A stretch of DNA of 64,000 nt from assembly GCF_963666145.1 (NCBI RefSeq), contig NZ_OY762614.1, positions 2,761,001-2,825,000 of the forward strand, written 5' to 3'. Under the pieces are notes generated by a model. The model worked only from the letters and a program-made list of their open reading frames with translations, searched no databases and had not been told where the DNA came from. Below are positions 1 to 10,400 of the stretch, piece after piece; the stretch's first letter is position 1; each line of letters begins with the position of its first letter. This stretch comes from an uncultured Desulfobacter sp. (GTDB taxonomy: Bacteria; Desulfobacterota; Desulfobacteria; Desulfobacterales; Desulfobacteraceae). The translations under genes were made by a program, and so were the position numbers.

Positions 1-796
1 GATTGGCAAACGCCACGCCCTGCTTTAAACGGCGGGTGATTGATCGGGCCACCAGGAAAAATATCAGCGCCGCCAGAAGCGTACCGACAACAATGAGTAC
101 AATGGCTTTCATAACTTGGGATCTAAGTTGTGCGTCTGCCTCATCCAGGGGCTGGATGACTTCAAAGGCACCATGAAATTCCCCGGCTTTCAAATTTTCC
201 AATCGATTACCAGTGGCATCTTTTCCATCGTCCCGTCCCCAAACCGTTTTGGATTGCGCTGGATCACCGTGGCAGACCAGACAGGACTCAGACAGATGAA
301 TAGGCAGAAAATACCGCACGGCATTGATCTGTGTATCCACCACAAAATATTCATCCAGCTGCTCCTTTTTCATCTTTTCGAGAGCCGGCCCTTCAATCTT
401 ATAGGATTGGCCAAAATCGGGTTCATTATTGGGATTTCTGGGATTGAACTTCGGGACCCGGAAGGAATAACCGCCCTCTTTAGCCTTGCGCATGGCCGAG
501 TTCCAGGCAGACACCACGGGTACGGTTGCCAGAAGTTTATCTATCTGGCCTGAATCGGCGTAGGATTTAATCGTTTCCAGAGGAAAAAGGCCCATAGCCC
601 ATTTTTTCTCCACTTCCTGGCGCACGGATTCAGTGACCAGGCAAATGGATCTGGCTTTTTCCACATACGATGCAACGGTCGACACTTTTTCAGAACGGAC
701 ATAAAAAAAGAGCAGCACACCGACCAGAAGAATTGTTGTACCGATACCAGCAACCATAAATTTGATAAAAATAGGCAGATCCAATATTTTTTTCAT
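1..796 (-). CDS. Methyl-accepting chemotaxis-type sensor, N-terminal part (Tll0287/DUF3365 domain), cut by window edge
   Basis: The reading frame is open to base 2, so only the first 265 residues are visible. The start ATG (794-796) gives MKKILDLPIF, followed by a membrane helix at about residues 10-30. A periplasmic domain of about 190 residues contains a CxxCH motif (C172, C175, H176), which is typical of the heme-associated Tll0287/DUF3365 sensor domain. A second membrane helix lies at about 229-252, followed by the first residues of a HAMP linker (RSITRRLKQGVAFAN). Known family members are chemoreceptors or histidine kinases that sense redox state or small ligands. The missing C-terminus would decide between them. 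I favour a chemoreceptor because the GVAFAN-type HAMP start is common there, but this is inference. Confidence 0.8.
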   Translation of the reverse strand, partial: MKKILDLPIFIKFMVAGIGTTILLVGVLLFFYVRSEKVSTVASYVEKARSICLVTESVRQEVEKKWAMGLFPLETIKSYADSGQIDKLLATVPVVSAWNSAMRKAKEGGYSFRVPKFNPRNPNNEPDFGQSYKIEGPALEKMKKEQLDEYFVVDTQINAVRYFLPIHLSESCLVCHGDPAQSKTVWGRDDGKDATGNRLENLKAGEFHGAFEVIQPLDEADAQLRSQVMKAIVLIVVGTLLAALIFFLVARSITRRLKQGVAFAN

Positions 797-931
797 CGTT
801 CCCCCGGATATAAAGATGTAACCATGAATGATACGTGCTATCGTCACCGAGTGGAGACGATATGATTTTTTTTGTAATTGTTTAAAATTACCAGATTTAT
901 GGGGTCAGCTCAATACGAAATTGATGAACAT

Positions 932-969
932 AAAAAAGGCCGATCCTCCCATTGGGAGAATCGGCCTTT
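932..969 (-). terminator. Intrinsic terminator of pyc
   Basis: On the minus strand a long stem (AAAGGCCGAT pairing with ATCGGCCTTT, plus an inner CTCCC/GGGAG arm around a 3-base loop) is followed directly by a run of T. It sits about 25 bases past the stop of the pyruvate carboxylase gene and before the leftmost sensor gene. Confidence 0.85.
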
Positions 970-994
970 GTCAGACTATATCAGAAAAGATAAA

Positions 995-3900
995 TTACTC
1001 TTCCGGCTGCTTGATAACAACCAGCAGATCCTTTGCATCCACCTGTGTACCCACGGCTGTGGCGATTCGCTGCACAACACCCGGGACATCGGAAAGTACA
1101 TTGGTCTGCATTTTCATGGCTTCAATGGTGACCAGCACATCGCCGCGTTCGATTTCATCGCCTTCTGACACGCAAACCGCAGAGATCAGACCCGGCATGG
1201 GAGAACCCACTTCACCCAGATTTGCGGGGTTGGCTTTTTCCCGTGGCGCTCTTTCGGGTACTTTGGAGCGGTCCGGTACTTTAACGATCCGGGACTGGCC
1301 GTTAAGTTCAAAGTAGACCTCTCTATTTCCCTCTTCGTCCGCCTTGCCTTTGGCCATGAAACGAATGATCAAGGTTTTACCGGATGCGATATCAACGTAA
1401 AGTTCCTCTTCGCGTTTCATGCCGTAGAAAAAGTTGAGGGTCGGCAGCACACTGACATTGCCAAATTTTTTGCGATGTTTCATGTAATCCACAAAGACAT
1501 CCGGGTACATTAAATAGGAAGCAAGTTCGCAGTCGGAAATTTTCTTTTCCACCAGCTTTTCGGCCTGGGTACGCTCCTGGTCCATGTCAGCCGGCTCAAG
1601 CAACTGGCCCGGGCGAACGGTAATGGGTTCTTCGCCTTTCAAAATCTTTTTCTGAAGATCCTTGGGGAAACCTCCGGGAGGCTGGCCCATCATGCCTTTG
1701 AAAAAGGTCACAACGGATTCAGGGAAAGAGACTTCCTTGTTCGGATCCAGCACATCTTCTTTGGTGATGCCGCTGGTGATCATGGACAAGGCCATGTCTC
1801 CGACTACTTTTGAACTTGGGGTTACTTTTACGATATCGCCGAACATTTCATTGACATCTTTATATACCTTTGCCACTTCGGGCCATCTTTCTTCAATGCC
1901 CAAGGCTCTGGCCTGCTGGCGCAGGTTGGTATACTGGCCGCCGGGCATTTCATGCAGATAGACTTCAGAGGTTCCGCTGTGAAATTCACTTTCAAACCCA
2001 ATGTACATCTGCCTTACTTTTTCCCAGTAGTTGGAAACCAGGGCCAGGGATTCGGGGTCAAGGCCGGTATCTCTGGGTGTATTTCTAAGTGCCGCGGCAA
2101 TGGAACCTAAATTGGGATGTGAGGTCAAGCCGCTCATGGAGTCAACAGCGCAATCAATGGCATCAACGCCTGCATCGGCTGCCGCAAGCAGTGTTGCACC
2201 GGCAATGCCGCTGGTATCATGGCTGTGCAGATGAATGGGCAGACCAATTTCTTCTTTTAAGGCACCAACGAGCACTTTTGCCGCAGCCGGTTTTAACAAG
2301 CCCGCCATATCCTTGATTGCCAGAATATGGGCACCGGCTTTTTCCAGTTCCTTGGCCATATCAACATAGTATTTCAGGCTGTATTTGGTTCTTTTGGGAT
2401 CGAGAATATCGCCGGTGTAGCAGATGGAGGCTTCACAAATTTTATTGTTTTCCAAGACCGCATCCATGGCCAGACGCATATTTTCAACCCAGTTCAGGGA
2501 ATCAAACACACGGAAAAGGTCCATGCCGTTGTCAGCCGCCTGTTTAACAAAATAGGTGATCACGTTGTCCGGATAATTGGTATATCCAACCCCATTGGAC
2601 GCCCGAAGCAACATCTGGGTCAACAGATTCGGCATGGCCTCACGCAATTGCTGGAGACGTTCCCAGGGGCACTCTTTGGAGAACCGCATGGCCACATCAA
2701 AGGTGGCACCGCCCCAGCACTCCACAGAAAACAAATCAGGCAACAAGGCGGCATAGCTGGGTGCAATTTTCACTAGATCAAAGGTTCTCACCCGGGTGGC
2801 GAGCAGGGATTGATGGGCATCGCGCATGGTCTTGTCGGTGATCAGCAGTTTATCCTGGGTTTTCATCCAGTCTGCAACGGCCTGGGGACCCTCTTTATCC
2901 AGCAATTGTTTGAGCCCCGGCTTGATATCCTGGACCGTAAGTTTAGGCACGGTAGGCTGGTGCACATGTACTGCCGGAACGGGTCTGTTCTTGACATCTT
3001 CATTCCCATTGATAATAACATCACCCAGGAACGACAGCAGCCGGGTTGCCCGGTCCCGTCTTTTGGCAAATGTGAAGAGCTCTTTTGTTTCATCAATGAA
3101 TTTGGTGGTATATTCGGCCTTTACAAAGGTTGGATGGCGAATCAGGCCTTCCAGGAACTGCAGGTTTGTGGCAACGCCCAAAATTCTGAATTCGGTTAAG
3201 GCACGATGCATTTTCAACCGTGCTTCTTCTTCATCTCCGCCCCAGGCCGTTACTTTTGTCAGCAAAGAATCAAAATGGCGGGTAACGATGGCACCGGAAT
3301 ACGCGGTACCGGCGTCCAGACGGATGCCGAATCCGGCTGCTGCCCGATAGGCTGTGATTCTTCCGTAATCGGGAATGAAGTTGTTTTCCGGATCTTCGGT
3401 GGTGATACGGCACTGGATGGCATGGCCTTTGAGCATGACATCTTCCTGTTTTGGAATAAGGCTTCCGGGCTGTCCAATGAGCATGCCCTGGGCAATTTTT
3501 AATTGTGCCTTGACAATGTCAACCCCTGTAACTTGCTCTGTTACCGTATGTTCCACCTGGATTCTTGGGTTAACTTCCATGAAGTAGAACTTTCCGGTGT
3601 CGATATCCATTAAGAATTCAACGGTACCGGCACTTTCATACCCCACGGTTTTGGCAATGGACAGGCCTGCGTTGCAAAGCTCTTGGCGCTTTTCGTCGGT
3701 AAGAAAGGTGGCAGGTGCTCTTTCAACAACCTTTTGATTTCTTCTTTGAACAGAACAGTCACGTTCGAACAGATGAATGATGTTGCCCTGGGAATCCCCA
3801 AGAATCTGGACCTCAAGGTGTCGGGCTTTTCTGACAAGTTTTTCAAAATAGACTTCATCACTGCCGAAGGCTGCGGCAGACTCTTTTCGGGCCGCATCAA

Positions 3901-4462
3901 CCTGGGTCAGCACCTCTTGGGTGCTTTCCACGGCACGCATGCCTCTGCCGCCGCCGCCCCAGCTGGCTTTGAGCATCAGCGGGTAGCCGATCTCTTCTGC
4001 GATTTGAATAATTTTTTCATCATCATAGGGCAATGGACCACTGGCCGGAACAACAGGGGCGCCTGCGTCTATGGCCACCTTACGGGCAGAAACCTTGTTG
4101 CCAAGCTGGCGCATAACTTCCGGGGAGGGTCCGACAAATTTTATACCGGCTTCGGCACATGCGTCTGCAAATTCGGGCTTTTCTGCAAGGAATCCGTATC
4201 CGGGGTGAATGGCATCTACATTTTTTTCCTTGGCAAGCTTAACAATTCCTTCAAAATCCAGATAAGCTTCAATGGGGCCTTTTCCTTCCCCGATTAAATA
4301 ACTTTCCCCGGTCTTAAACCGATGAAGTGCAAATCTGTCCTCCTGGGAGTAGATGCCAATCGTATCTATCCCAAGCTCATGTGCAGCACGTGTTACACGA
4401 ATGGCTATCTCACTGCGGTTTGCAATCAAGAGACGCTTGATTTTTTTTCCCATAACATCCAT
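995..4462 (-). CDS. pyc: Pyruvate carboxylase, single-chain
   Basis: The enzyme catalyses biotin- and ATP-dependent carboxylation of pyruvate to oxaloacetate, an anaplerotic feed into the citric acid cycle in the cytosol. The 1155 residues match the usual full-length single-chain enzyme. An ATP-grasp biotin carboxylase domain occupies about residues 8-460, with the glycine-rich loop KASWGGGGRGM. The carboxyltransferase TIM barrel begins near 540 with MRDAHQSLLATR. A conserved PYC/OADA domain follows, and a C-terminal biotinyl domain carries the modified lysine at K1117 in EAMKMQ. The chosen start has AGGAAA seven bases upstream; a second ATG four codons in is possible. It is monocistronic, with its own terminator. 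Its 5' region contains a pair of 21-bp direct repeats. Identification is firm. Confidence 0.97.
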   Translation of the reverse strand: MDVMGKKIKRLLIANRSEIAIRVTRAAHELGIDTIGIYSQEDRFALHRFKTGESYLIGEGKGPIEAYLDFEGIVKLAKEKNVDAIHPGYGFLAEKPEFADACAEAGIKFVGPSPEVMRQLGNKVSARKVAIDAGAPVVPASGPLPYDDEKIIQIAEEIGYPLMLKASWGGGGRGMRAVESTQEVLTQVDAARKESAAAFGSDEVYFEKLVRKARHLEVQILGDSQGNIIHLFERDCSVQRRNQKVVERAPATFLTDEKRQELCNAGLSIAKTVGYESAGTVEFLMDIDTGKFYFMEVNPRIQVEHTVTEQVTGVDIVKAQLKIAQGMLIGQPGSLIPKQEDVMLKGHAIQCRITTEDPENNFIPDYGRITAYRAAAGFGIRLDAGTAYSGAIVTRHFDSLLTKVTAWGGDEEEARLKMHRALTEFRILGVATNLQFLEGLIRHPTFVKAEYTTKFIDETKELFTFAKRRDRATRLLSFLGDVIINGNEDVKNRPVPAVHVHQPTVPKLTVQDIKPGLKQLLDKEGPQAVADWMKTQDKLLITDKTMRDAHQSLLATRVRTFDLVKIAPSYAALLPDLFSVECWGGATFDVAMRFSKECPWERLQQLREAMPNLLTQMLLRASNGVGYTNYPDNVITYFVKQAADNGMDLFRVFDSLNWVENMRLAMDAVLENNKICEASICYTGDILDPKRTKYSLKYYVDMAKELEKAGAHILAIKDMAGLLKPAAAKVLVGALKEEIGLPIHLHSHDTSGIAGATLLAAADAGVDAIDCAVDSMSGLTSHPNLGSIAAALRNTPRDTGLDPESLALVSNYWEKVRQMYIGFESEFHSGTSEVYLHEMPGGQYTNLRQQARALGIEERWPEVAKVYKDVNEMFGDIVKVTPSSKVVGDMALSMITSGITKEDVLDPNKEVSFPESVVTFFKGMMGQPPGGFPKDLQKKILKGEEPITVRPGQLLEPADMDQERTQAEKLVEKKISDCELASYLMYPDVFVDYMKHRKKFGNVSVLPTLNFFYGMKREEELYVDIASGKTLIIRFMAKGKADEEGNREVYFELNGQSRIVKVPDRSKVPERAPREKANPANLGEVGSPMPGLISAVCVSEGDEIERGDVLVTIEAMKMQTNVLSDVPGVVQRIATAVGTQVDAKDLLVVIKQPEE

Positions 4463-4977
4463 TTTACATTTCCTTGTTTTAGATGATAACGCTCCTCAAT
4501 CTGTTTGCAGCATCGGCAACAGATTCCTTCAATTCCCAAAATCGGTAAAAGTTCCTTCCACTGCCTTACTACGTCCGTTATGGCGTATTTAAATCAATCA
4601 ATGGTTTGTAGAACCGTCCCTAATTTATCTTTTCCATAAAAAAACTTAAAACATCACAAAAAAAGATTAAAAAATCTAATAAAACAGGAAACGCTTGTCA
4701 ATCTATATTTTAGGAAACGCTTATCAATCTATTTTTTTTTGCTTTAGCCATTGATCACCTGCCAATGAAGATCTAAAGGAATCATTCATTTACGCGGAAT
4801 GGCGGGGGAATTCGTGGATTATGCGATGGGTATTTTGATTCAAATTCCGGATGTCGGATCAACGGTTTTTATTGACCACACCCCGCTAATTTTATAAATA
4901 CCAATGATAAAAGATCACAAAACAATTATTTAAACTTATAATTATCTCTTTAAGCTGCATTTAGCTTTGGAACATTT
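4463..4977. other. Divergent intergenic region between pyc and the MetR-like gene
   Basis: This AT-rich stretch of 515 bases separates two genes transcribed away from each other, so both promoters must lie here. The only structure I can point to is the 21-bp direct repeat listed separately. No RNA gene or convincing ORF was seen. Confidence 0.6.
4686..4732. repeat. Tandem pair of 21-bp direct repeats upstream of pyc
   Basis: Two copies of AGGAAACGCTTNTCAATCTAT lie at 4686-4706 and 4712-4732, differing at one base (G or A) and offset by 26 bases. The spacing is close to 2.5 helical turns. The position, about 225-275 bases upstream of both divergent start codons, suggests paired protein-binding sites, but no regulator can be named. 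Confidence 0.6.
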
Positions 4978-5853
4978 ATGATTGACCGTATTCATCTGTC
5001 CATTTTAAATGAAATTGACCGGAAAGGGACCTTGACAGCGGCAGCCCAAGCCCTTTGCCTGACCCAGCCGGCCCTGACCCACACCATGAAAAAACTTGAA
5101 TCCAGCATCGGTACTCGGCTGTGGCAAAAAGACGGCCGGGGGCTGCGCCTGACCCGGTCAGGCAGGTATCTGCTGGAGGTTTCTCGTAAAATACTGCCCC
5201 AGTTTATTCTGGCCGAAAAGATGCTTGAACAATATGCACGGGGAAAACGGGGAATGCTGTGTATCGGAATGGAGTGCCACCCATGTTACCGCTGGTTTTC
5301 CACCATTGTTTCCCAATATCTTGACACCTGGACGGATGTGGAAGTCGATGTAAAACAGGAATTTCAATTTGACGGGATACAGGCGCTGCTGGATTTTGAA
5401 ATAGACCTGCTCATCACCCCAGATCCCGTAAAAACAAAAAGTCTGTCCTTTACGCCGGTCTTTGAGTACGAACATGTGCTGGCAGTTCCCCGAAGCCATC
5501 CCCTGGCCCGGCGCGACCACATCATTGCCGAGGATCTGCTGGATCAGGTGCTGATCACCTACCCCGTCCCCGTGGAGCGTCTGGATATTTTTACCCGGTG
5601 TCTGATTCCGGCCCAATGTCGTCCCAAACAGCATAAAATCATTGAAACCACAGATATCATGCTCCAGATGGTGGCTTCGGGCCGGGGAATCACAGCCCTG
5701 CCCCGCTGGCTTGTGGAAGAGAGTCAAAGCAGGTTTAAATTAAAAACCGTTTCCATTGGGCCGGACGGCATCTGGAAAGAGATCAGTGTGGGTATCCGGG
5801 ACCAGGACCGAACAACCGATTATATCCAGGGATTTATCGATCTTGCCGGATAG
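4978..5853 (+). CDS. LysR-type regulator, MetR-like
   Basis: A DNA-binding regulator of 291 residues. The N-terminal winged helix-turn-helix (about residues 5-62) has the LysR hallmark TAAAQALCLTQPALTHTMKK. The effector domain resembles MetR, the homocysteine-responsive activator of methionine genes: it has the IGMECHPCYRWF segment and LITPDP followed by FTPVFEYEHVLAVPRSHPLA, as in that family. It is divergent from pyc across a 515-base gap, and no methionine gene lies nearby, so its target is unclear. It could regulate pyc, the downstream methyltransferase, or something elsewhere. The family call is sure; the MetR-like assignment is moderate. Confidence 0.88.
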   Translation: MIDRIHLSILNEIDRKGTLTAAAQALCLTQPALTHTMKKLESSIGTRLWQKDGRGLRLTRSGRYLLEVSRKILPQFILAEKMLEQYARGKRGMLCIGMECHPCYRWFSTIVSQYLDTWTDVEVDVKQEFQFDGIQALLDFEIDLLITPDPVKTKSLSFTPVFEYEHVLAVPRSHPLARRDHIIAEDLLDQVLITYPVPVERLDIFTRCLIPAQCRPKQHKIIETTDIMLQMVASGRGITALPRWLVEESQSRFKLKTVSIGPDGIWKEISVGIRDQDRTTDYIQGFIDLAG

Positions 5854-6179
5854 CACCAAAACAGTCCTCAACTGACTCTACCTATCAATATCCGGGTCAT
5901 ATTCGGGGTTAACCCACAACAAAACATGAAAGCAATTCAACAATTTATTGGAACTTTCATATAAAAATCTGATATAAAATCTGCAAAGGTTGTTACGGAA
6001 CAGATAATTTTTCCAAAATAAAGAGGAAAAATAAATTTGGCTGCAGACATACATGAGGTATTGCTGGAGACAAAATTTATTTATCCAATGCAAAAGCCAA
6101 TGCAAATACGAATGCAAAAAGTTTGCATTCCGCAACAGCCCGAAGAAATTAAATTTACCAGGAGGCATAGGAACACAAG
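5854..6179. other. Intergenic region before the methyltransferase, with phased repeats
   Basis: This gap of 326 bases has no credible ORF. Its notable content is a set of AATGCAAA repeats (see the separate entry) and, at 6160-6165, the AGGAGG that serves the following gene. Confidence 0.6.
6087..6129. repeat. Three AATGCAAA repeats at 12-bp period plus an inverted copy
   Basis: AATGCAAA occurs at 6087, 6099 and 6111, exactly 12 bases apart. TTTGCATT follows at 6122-6129, making an 8-bp hairpin with a 3-base loop with the last direct copy. It lies 50-90 bases upstream of the methyltransferase start, in leader or promoter position. It could be an operator or a leader-RNA structure. Confidence 0.6.
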
Positions 6180-7385
6180 TTGAACATACCCAAAAGGGCC
6201 ATTCTCCAGAAGGGACAGGGCAGAACCCGAAAACTGGCCAAGCTTAATTATATTTACGAGCGGGAATCCCGCTATTTTGCCCAGGTGGCTGAAAGCGTCA
6301 AGACTCTGGCGTTGAAAGAGATCCAGGACTTGGGAGGGAAAAACGCACAGCCGGTATTCCGGGGCATCTGGTTTGAAGCGGATAAATCCACATTTTATAA
6401 AATAGTCTATCTTTCCCGCCTGGCATCACGGGTGCTTGTGCCCCTGGCCGAATTTGAATGCACGGACAAGGATGACTTATATAAGGGTGCAAAAACAATC
6501 CGCTGGGAAGAATTCTTAAATCCCAAAAAAACCTTTTCCATCGCGTCCAACGTGTCTGAGTCACAGATCACCCACTCTAACTTTGCAGGATTAAGGGTCA
6601 AGGACGCCATTGCCGATTATTTCAGGGACAGGACAAACCGCAGGCCTTCAGTAAATACCCTGGACCCCTGGATCATGATCAATGTTCATGTACACAGAGA
6701 TCGGGCCACCATCTCCATTGACGCAGGTTCCGGCCCCTTACACAAACGAGGATACAGGGAGGACAGGGTTTCGGCCCCCATGCAGGAAACCGTGGCCGCA
6801 GCCATTATTGCCCTGAGCGATTGGCATGGAGAAAAACCCCTGCTTGATCCCATGTGCGGATCAGGGACACTTTTGTGCGAAGCCTTGATGCACTATAGCC
6901 GGATTCCGGCCCAGATTTTTCGTGAAGAGTTTGGATTTGAACGCCTGCCCGATTTTAATGCCAAGGAATGGGAAGCGGTGAAAGAAACCGCAGACAAAGC
7001 GATTCAGCCCTTACCCAAGGGGCTTATCCGGGGAAGCGATATAGACGAAACGGCCGTTGAAGCGACACGAACAAACCTGATGGGACTTCACCATGGCGGA
7101 GGAATTGATGTGGCGCTGTCGGATTTCAAAGATCTTGGGACGGTGGAAAATGCCGTCATCGTCACCAATCCCCCTTACGGCATCCGCATGGGCAAAGATC
7201 AGAACATGAAATTATTCTACAACGACCTTGGCCAGTTTTTAAAGGAAAAGTGCAAAAGCTGCACCGCCTATGTCTATTTCGGCGATCCGGGCTTTATCAA
7301 GCATGTGCCACTGGCGCCCTCATGGAAAAAAAATCTGGAAATCGGAGGATTAGATGGTAAGCTTGTAAAATACCAGCTATACTAG
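6180..7385 (+). CDS. THUMP-domain class I SAM-dependent RNA methyltransferase, RlmL-type
   Basis: This is a predicted N2-guanine RNA methyltransferase of the family that includes the N-terminal half of E. coli RlmL (23S rRNA G2445). The N-terminal ferredoxin-like/THUMP region covers about residues 30-190. The Rossmann methyltransferase domain has LLDPMCGSGTLLCEA for SAM binding and NPPYGIRMG as the base-flipping catalytic motif. At 401 residues it lacks the second methyltransferase domain of fused E. coli RlmL, as is usual in this lineage. The start is a TTG: an in-frame TAG at 6168-6170 excludes anything upstream, no in-frame ATG lies near, and AGGAGG sits 14 bases before. The exact substrate base is inferred. 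Confidence 0.9.
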   Translation: MNIPKRAILQKGQGRTRKLAKLNYIYERESRYFAQVAESVKTLALKEIQDLGGKNAQPVFRGIWFEADKSTFYKIVYLSRLASRVLVPLAEFECTDKDDLYKGAKTIRWEEFLNPKKTFSIASNVSESQITHSNFAGLRVKDAIADYFRDRTNRRPSVNTLDPWIMINVHVHRDRATISIDAGSGPLHKRGYREDRVSAPMQETVAAAIIALSDWHGEKPLLDPMCGSGTLLCEALMHYSRIPAQIFREEFGFERLPDFNAKEWEAVKETADKAIQPLPKGLIRGSDIDETAVEATRTNLMGLHHGGGIDVALSDFKDLGTVENAVIVTNPPYGIRMGKDQNMKLFYNDLGQFLKEKCKSCTAYVYFGDPGFIKHVPLAPSWKKNLEIGGLDGKLVKYQLY

Positions 7386-7416
7386 TGTATAAAAAAATCC
7401 TCTTCCGGGAAAAATC

Positions 7417-10400
7417 ATGATGGCAGACGAAACAGGCGCGGATGCGCCTGCCAGAAAAATATATCATGAGCTCATGGGTTATAGGGTGGTGGATATCCTT
7501 CTGGTATCCAGCCCCTATGATGCGTTTATTATGGAAGAAGAGGGTCGGCTTTCAAACCGGATCATAGATCAGTATAAGGGGTTGAACCTGTCCAACCCTC
7601 CGAAACTGACCCTTGCATTTTCAGTCAAGGAAGCCTTTGAGCACCTTAAACGCAAACCCTTTGATCTGATCCTTTCAATACCGGGACTGGCCGGAATGGA
7701 TGTCTACGCATTCGGCAGGCAGGTGAAGGCTCAATATTCACAGATTCCATTTTACCTGCTGTTTCACAACACCTGCGATATTCATCACTATGCCGATACA
7801 GACCCGCAGGCCGCGGTTGACCGAACCTATATCTGGGGCGGAAAGGCCGACCTGCTGCTGGCCATCATAAAAAATTTTGAAGATGAAAAAAATGTGGCCT
7901 TTGACACACAGAACGCACAGGTCCGGGTGATTATAATGGTAGAGGATTCGCCCTTCCATTACTCGTCGCTGCTGCCGGTTCTGTACAAACATATCGTCGT
8001 CCAGACCCAGTCGGTGATGGATGACTCCATTAATGCAGAGCAAAGGATTTTAAAAAGACGGGGGCGGCCCAAACTCCTTTTGGCCCATGACTACGAACAG
8101 GCCATGACCCTGTTTGAACGTTACAAGCCATATGTCTTAAGCGTTTTCACGGATATGCGCTACGCCATAAACGGCGAGGAAGACCCCCAGGCCGGACGCA
8201 AACTTTTGAACCGGATCAAATCCGAAATCCCGGACCTGCCCACCCTGATCCTGAGTACCGAAGAAAAAAACCGAAACATTGCCGCCGACATATCCGCCCA
8301 GTTTATCAATAAAAATTCCAACAACCTGCATGACCAGATCAAAAGTTTTTTTGTCACCCATTTAGGGTTCGGGGCCTTTGTGTTTCGCATGCCGGACAAC
8401 AGTGAAATTGCCCGGGCATCCAACTTAAGGGAAATTGAAAAGCTGCTTCCCGATATCCCCAATGCATCCGTGCTCCACCATGCCAGACACAACGATTTTT
8501 CCAGATGGTTGCTTGCCCGCAGCGAAGTCGATTTTGCCTTAAGTCTTAAACCCTATACCATTAAAGATTTTTCCGACGCATCGGAAGTAAAGCGCTTTCT
8601 CATCGAATGCATCCGAGACCGGCGCAAGGACTCCCACCAGGGGCTTGTCATTGAATTTGATCCTGAAAAATTTGATTTGGATACGGATTTCATGAAAATC
8701 GGAACCGGATCATTAGGGGGAAAGGCAAGAGGTCTTGCGTTCATGTCCCATCAGCTGGGCATTGACCCAACGTTGAAACAAAAATTTCCGGACATTGACA
8801 TTAACATCCCCCAGACCTTTGTCATTGCCACGGACGGATTCAACATGTTTGTGGAAGAGAACCAGCTCTCCCAGCTCATAGAGCAGGATCAAATACCCGA
8901 TGACGCCCAGGTGGTAGAGCGATTTCTTCAAGCTGAACTGCCCCATTCGCTGAAAAAAAATTTAAGGGCGTATATTGAACATGTGCATTACCCCATTGCC
9001 GTCAGATCGTCGTCACTGTTTGAGGACGCCCATTACCAGCCTTTTGCAGGGCTGTATAAAACCTATATGCTGCCCAACTGCGACACAAGCACTGAAAAAC
9101 GTCTTAAACACCTAATTACGGCCGTAAAGCTGGTATATGCCTCAACCTACCTGAAAGCCCCGAGATCCTTTACCCGATCCACCATGCACCGGACCGAGGA
9201 TGAAGAGATGGCCGTGGTGCTCCAGCAGATCACCGGCACCCGGTATAAAAACTATTTTTATCCGTCCATCTCAGGGGTGGCCCAATCCTATAATTTTTAC
9301 CCCATCGGCCACCTCAACGCCGAAGACGGCATTTCCTACATTGCCCTGGGACTTGGAAAAATCGTCATGGGCGGCGAAAAAACCCTTCGGCTCTGCCCAA
9401 AGTACCCGCAATTTCTACCCCAGTTTTCCATGATTGATGACATTCTGGAAAACGCACAAAAACATTTTTACGTCCTGAAAATGGATGAAATCCCAACCCA
9501 TGAAAATTTTTTCGGTGTTGATGAAGATCCCTGTCTGACAAAGCTGGATGTAATTGATGCCAAGGATCATCCAGTGGTCCGGATGCTTTGCTCTTCTTAT
9601 AATATGCAGGATAACCGTATCCGGGACCGGTTTTCGGACAAGGAATTTCCAGTGGTCACCTTTGCCAATATTTTAAAATACAACACCTTTCCTTTGGCAG
9701 ATATTCTGGCTGAAGTCACGGCATTAGGTACCAGGTGGATGGGCGCATCGATGGAAGTGGAATTTTCCGTGGACCTGCCCGTTGAAGGTGTTCGCTCAAA
9801 ACCGCGCTTCTCTTTGCTGCAGATCCGACCCATGTGCCAATACAAGCAAAACCTTGGGGTAAACATTGAGCAAAAGGATATTCAAAACGCATTCTGCCAT
9901 TCCACCCTTTCCCTTGGAAACGGTGAATACAAAAATATCCGGGATATAGTGTATGTGGATCCCGGCACCTTTGAATCGGATAAAATGGCCTTGGTGGCAG
10001 GGGAGATCAACAAAATAAATGCCACTTTCAACGAATCCAGATCAAAATATGTACTCATCGGACCGGGGCGATGGGGATCATCGGACAGATGGCTGGGGAT
10101 TCCGGTATTATGGAGCGATATTTCCAACGTGGGCGTTATGGTGGAGACCACCATTGAAAGCGTCAAGGCCGATTTCTCCCAGGGATCTCATTTTTTTCAG
10201 AATATCACCTCCCTGGGCATTCCTTACATAACCGTACAAAACAAAGGCAATGATTTTATCAACTATGATTTTCTTGCCGACCGGGAACCTGTCACTACCA
10301 CCCGGTATTTAAAACACGTCCGCTTCGAAACCCCTGTAAAAATTCTTGTGGACGGCACAACCTCCCAGGCCGTGATCATGCAGGGTGTTGACGAATCCGG

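Noticed and set aside
3683..4297. 204-residue open frame antisense to pyc
   Set aside because: Shadow of the biotin carboxylase domain.
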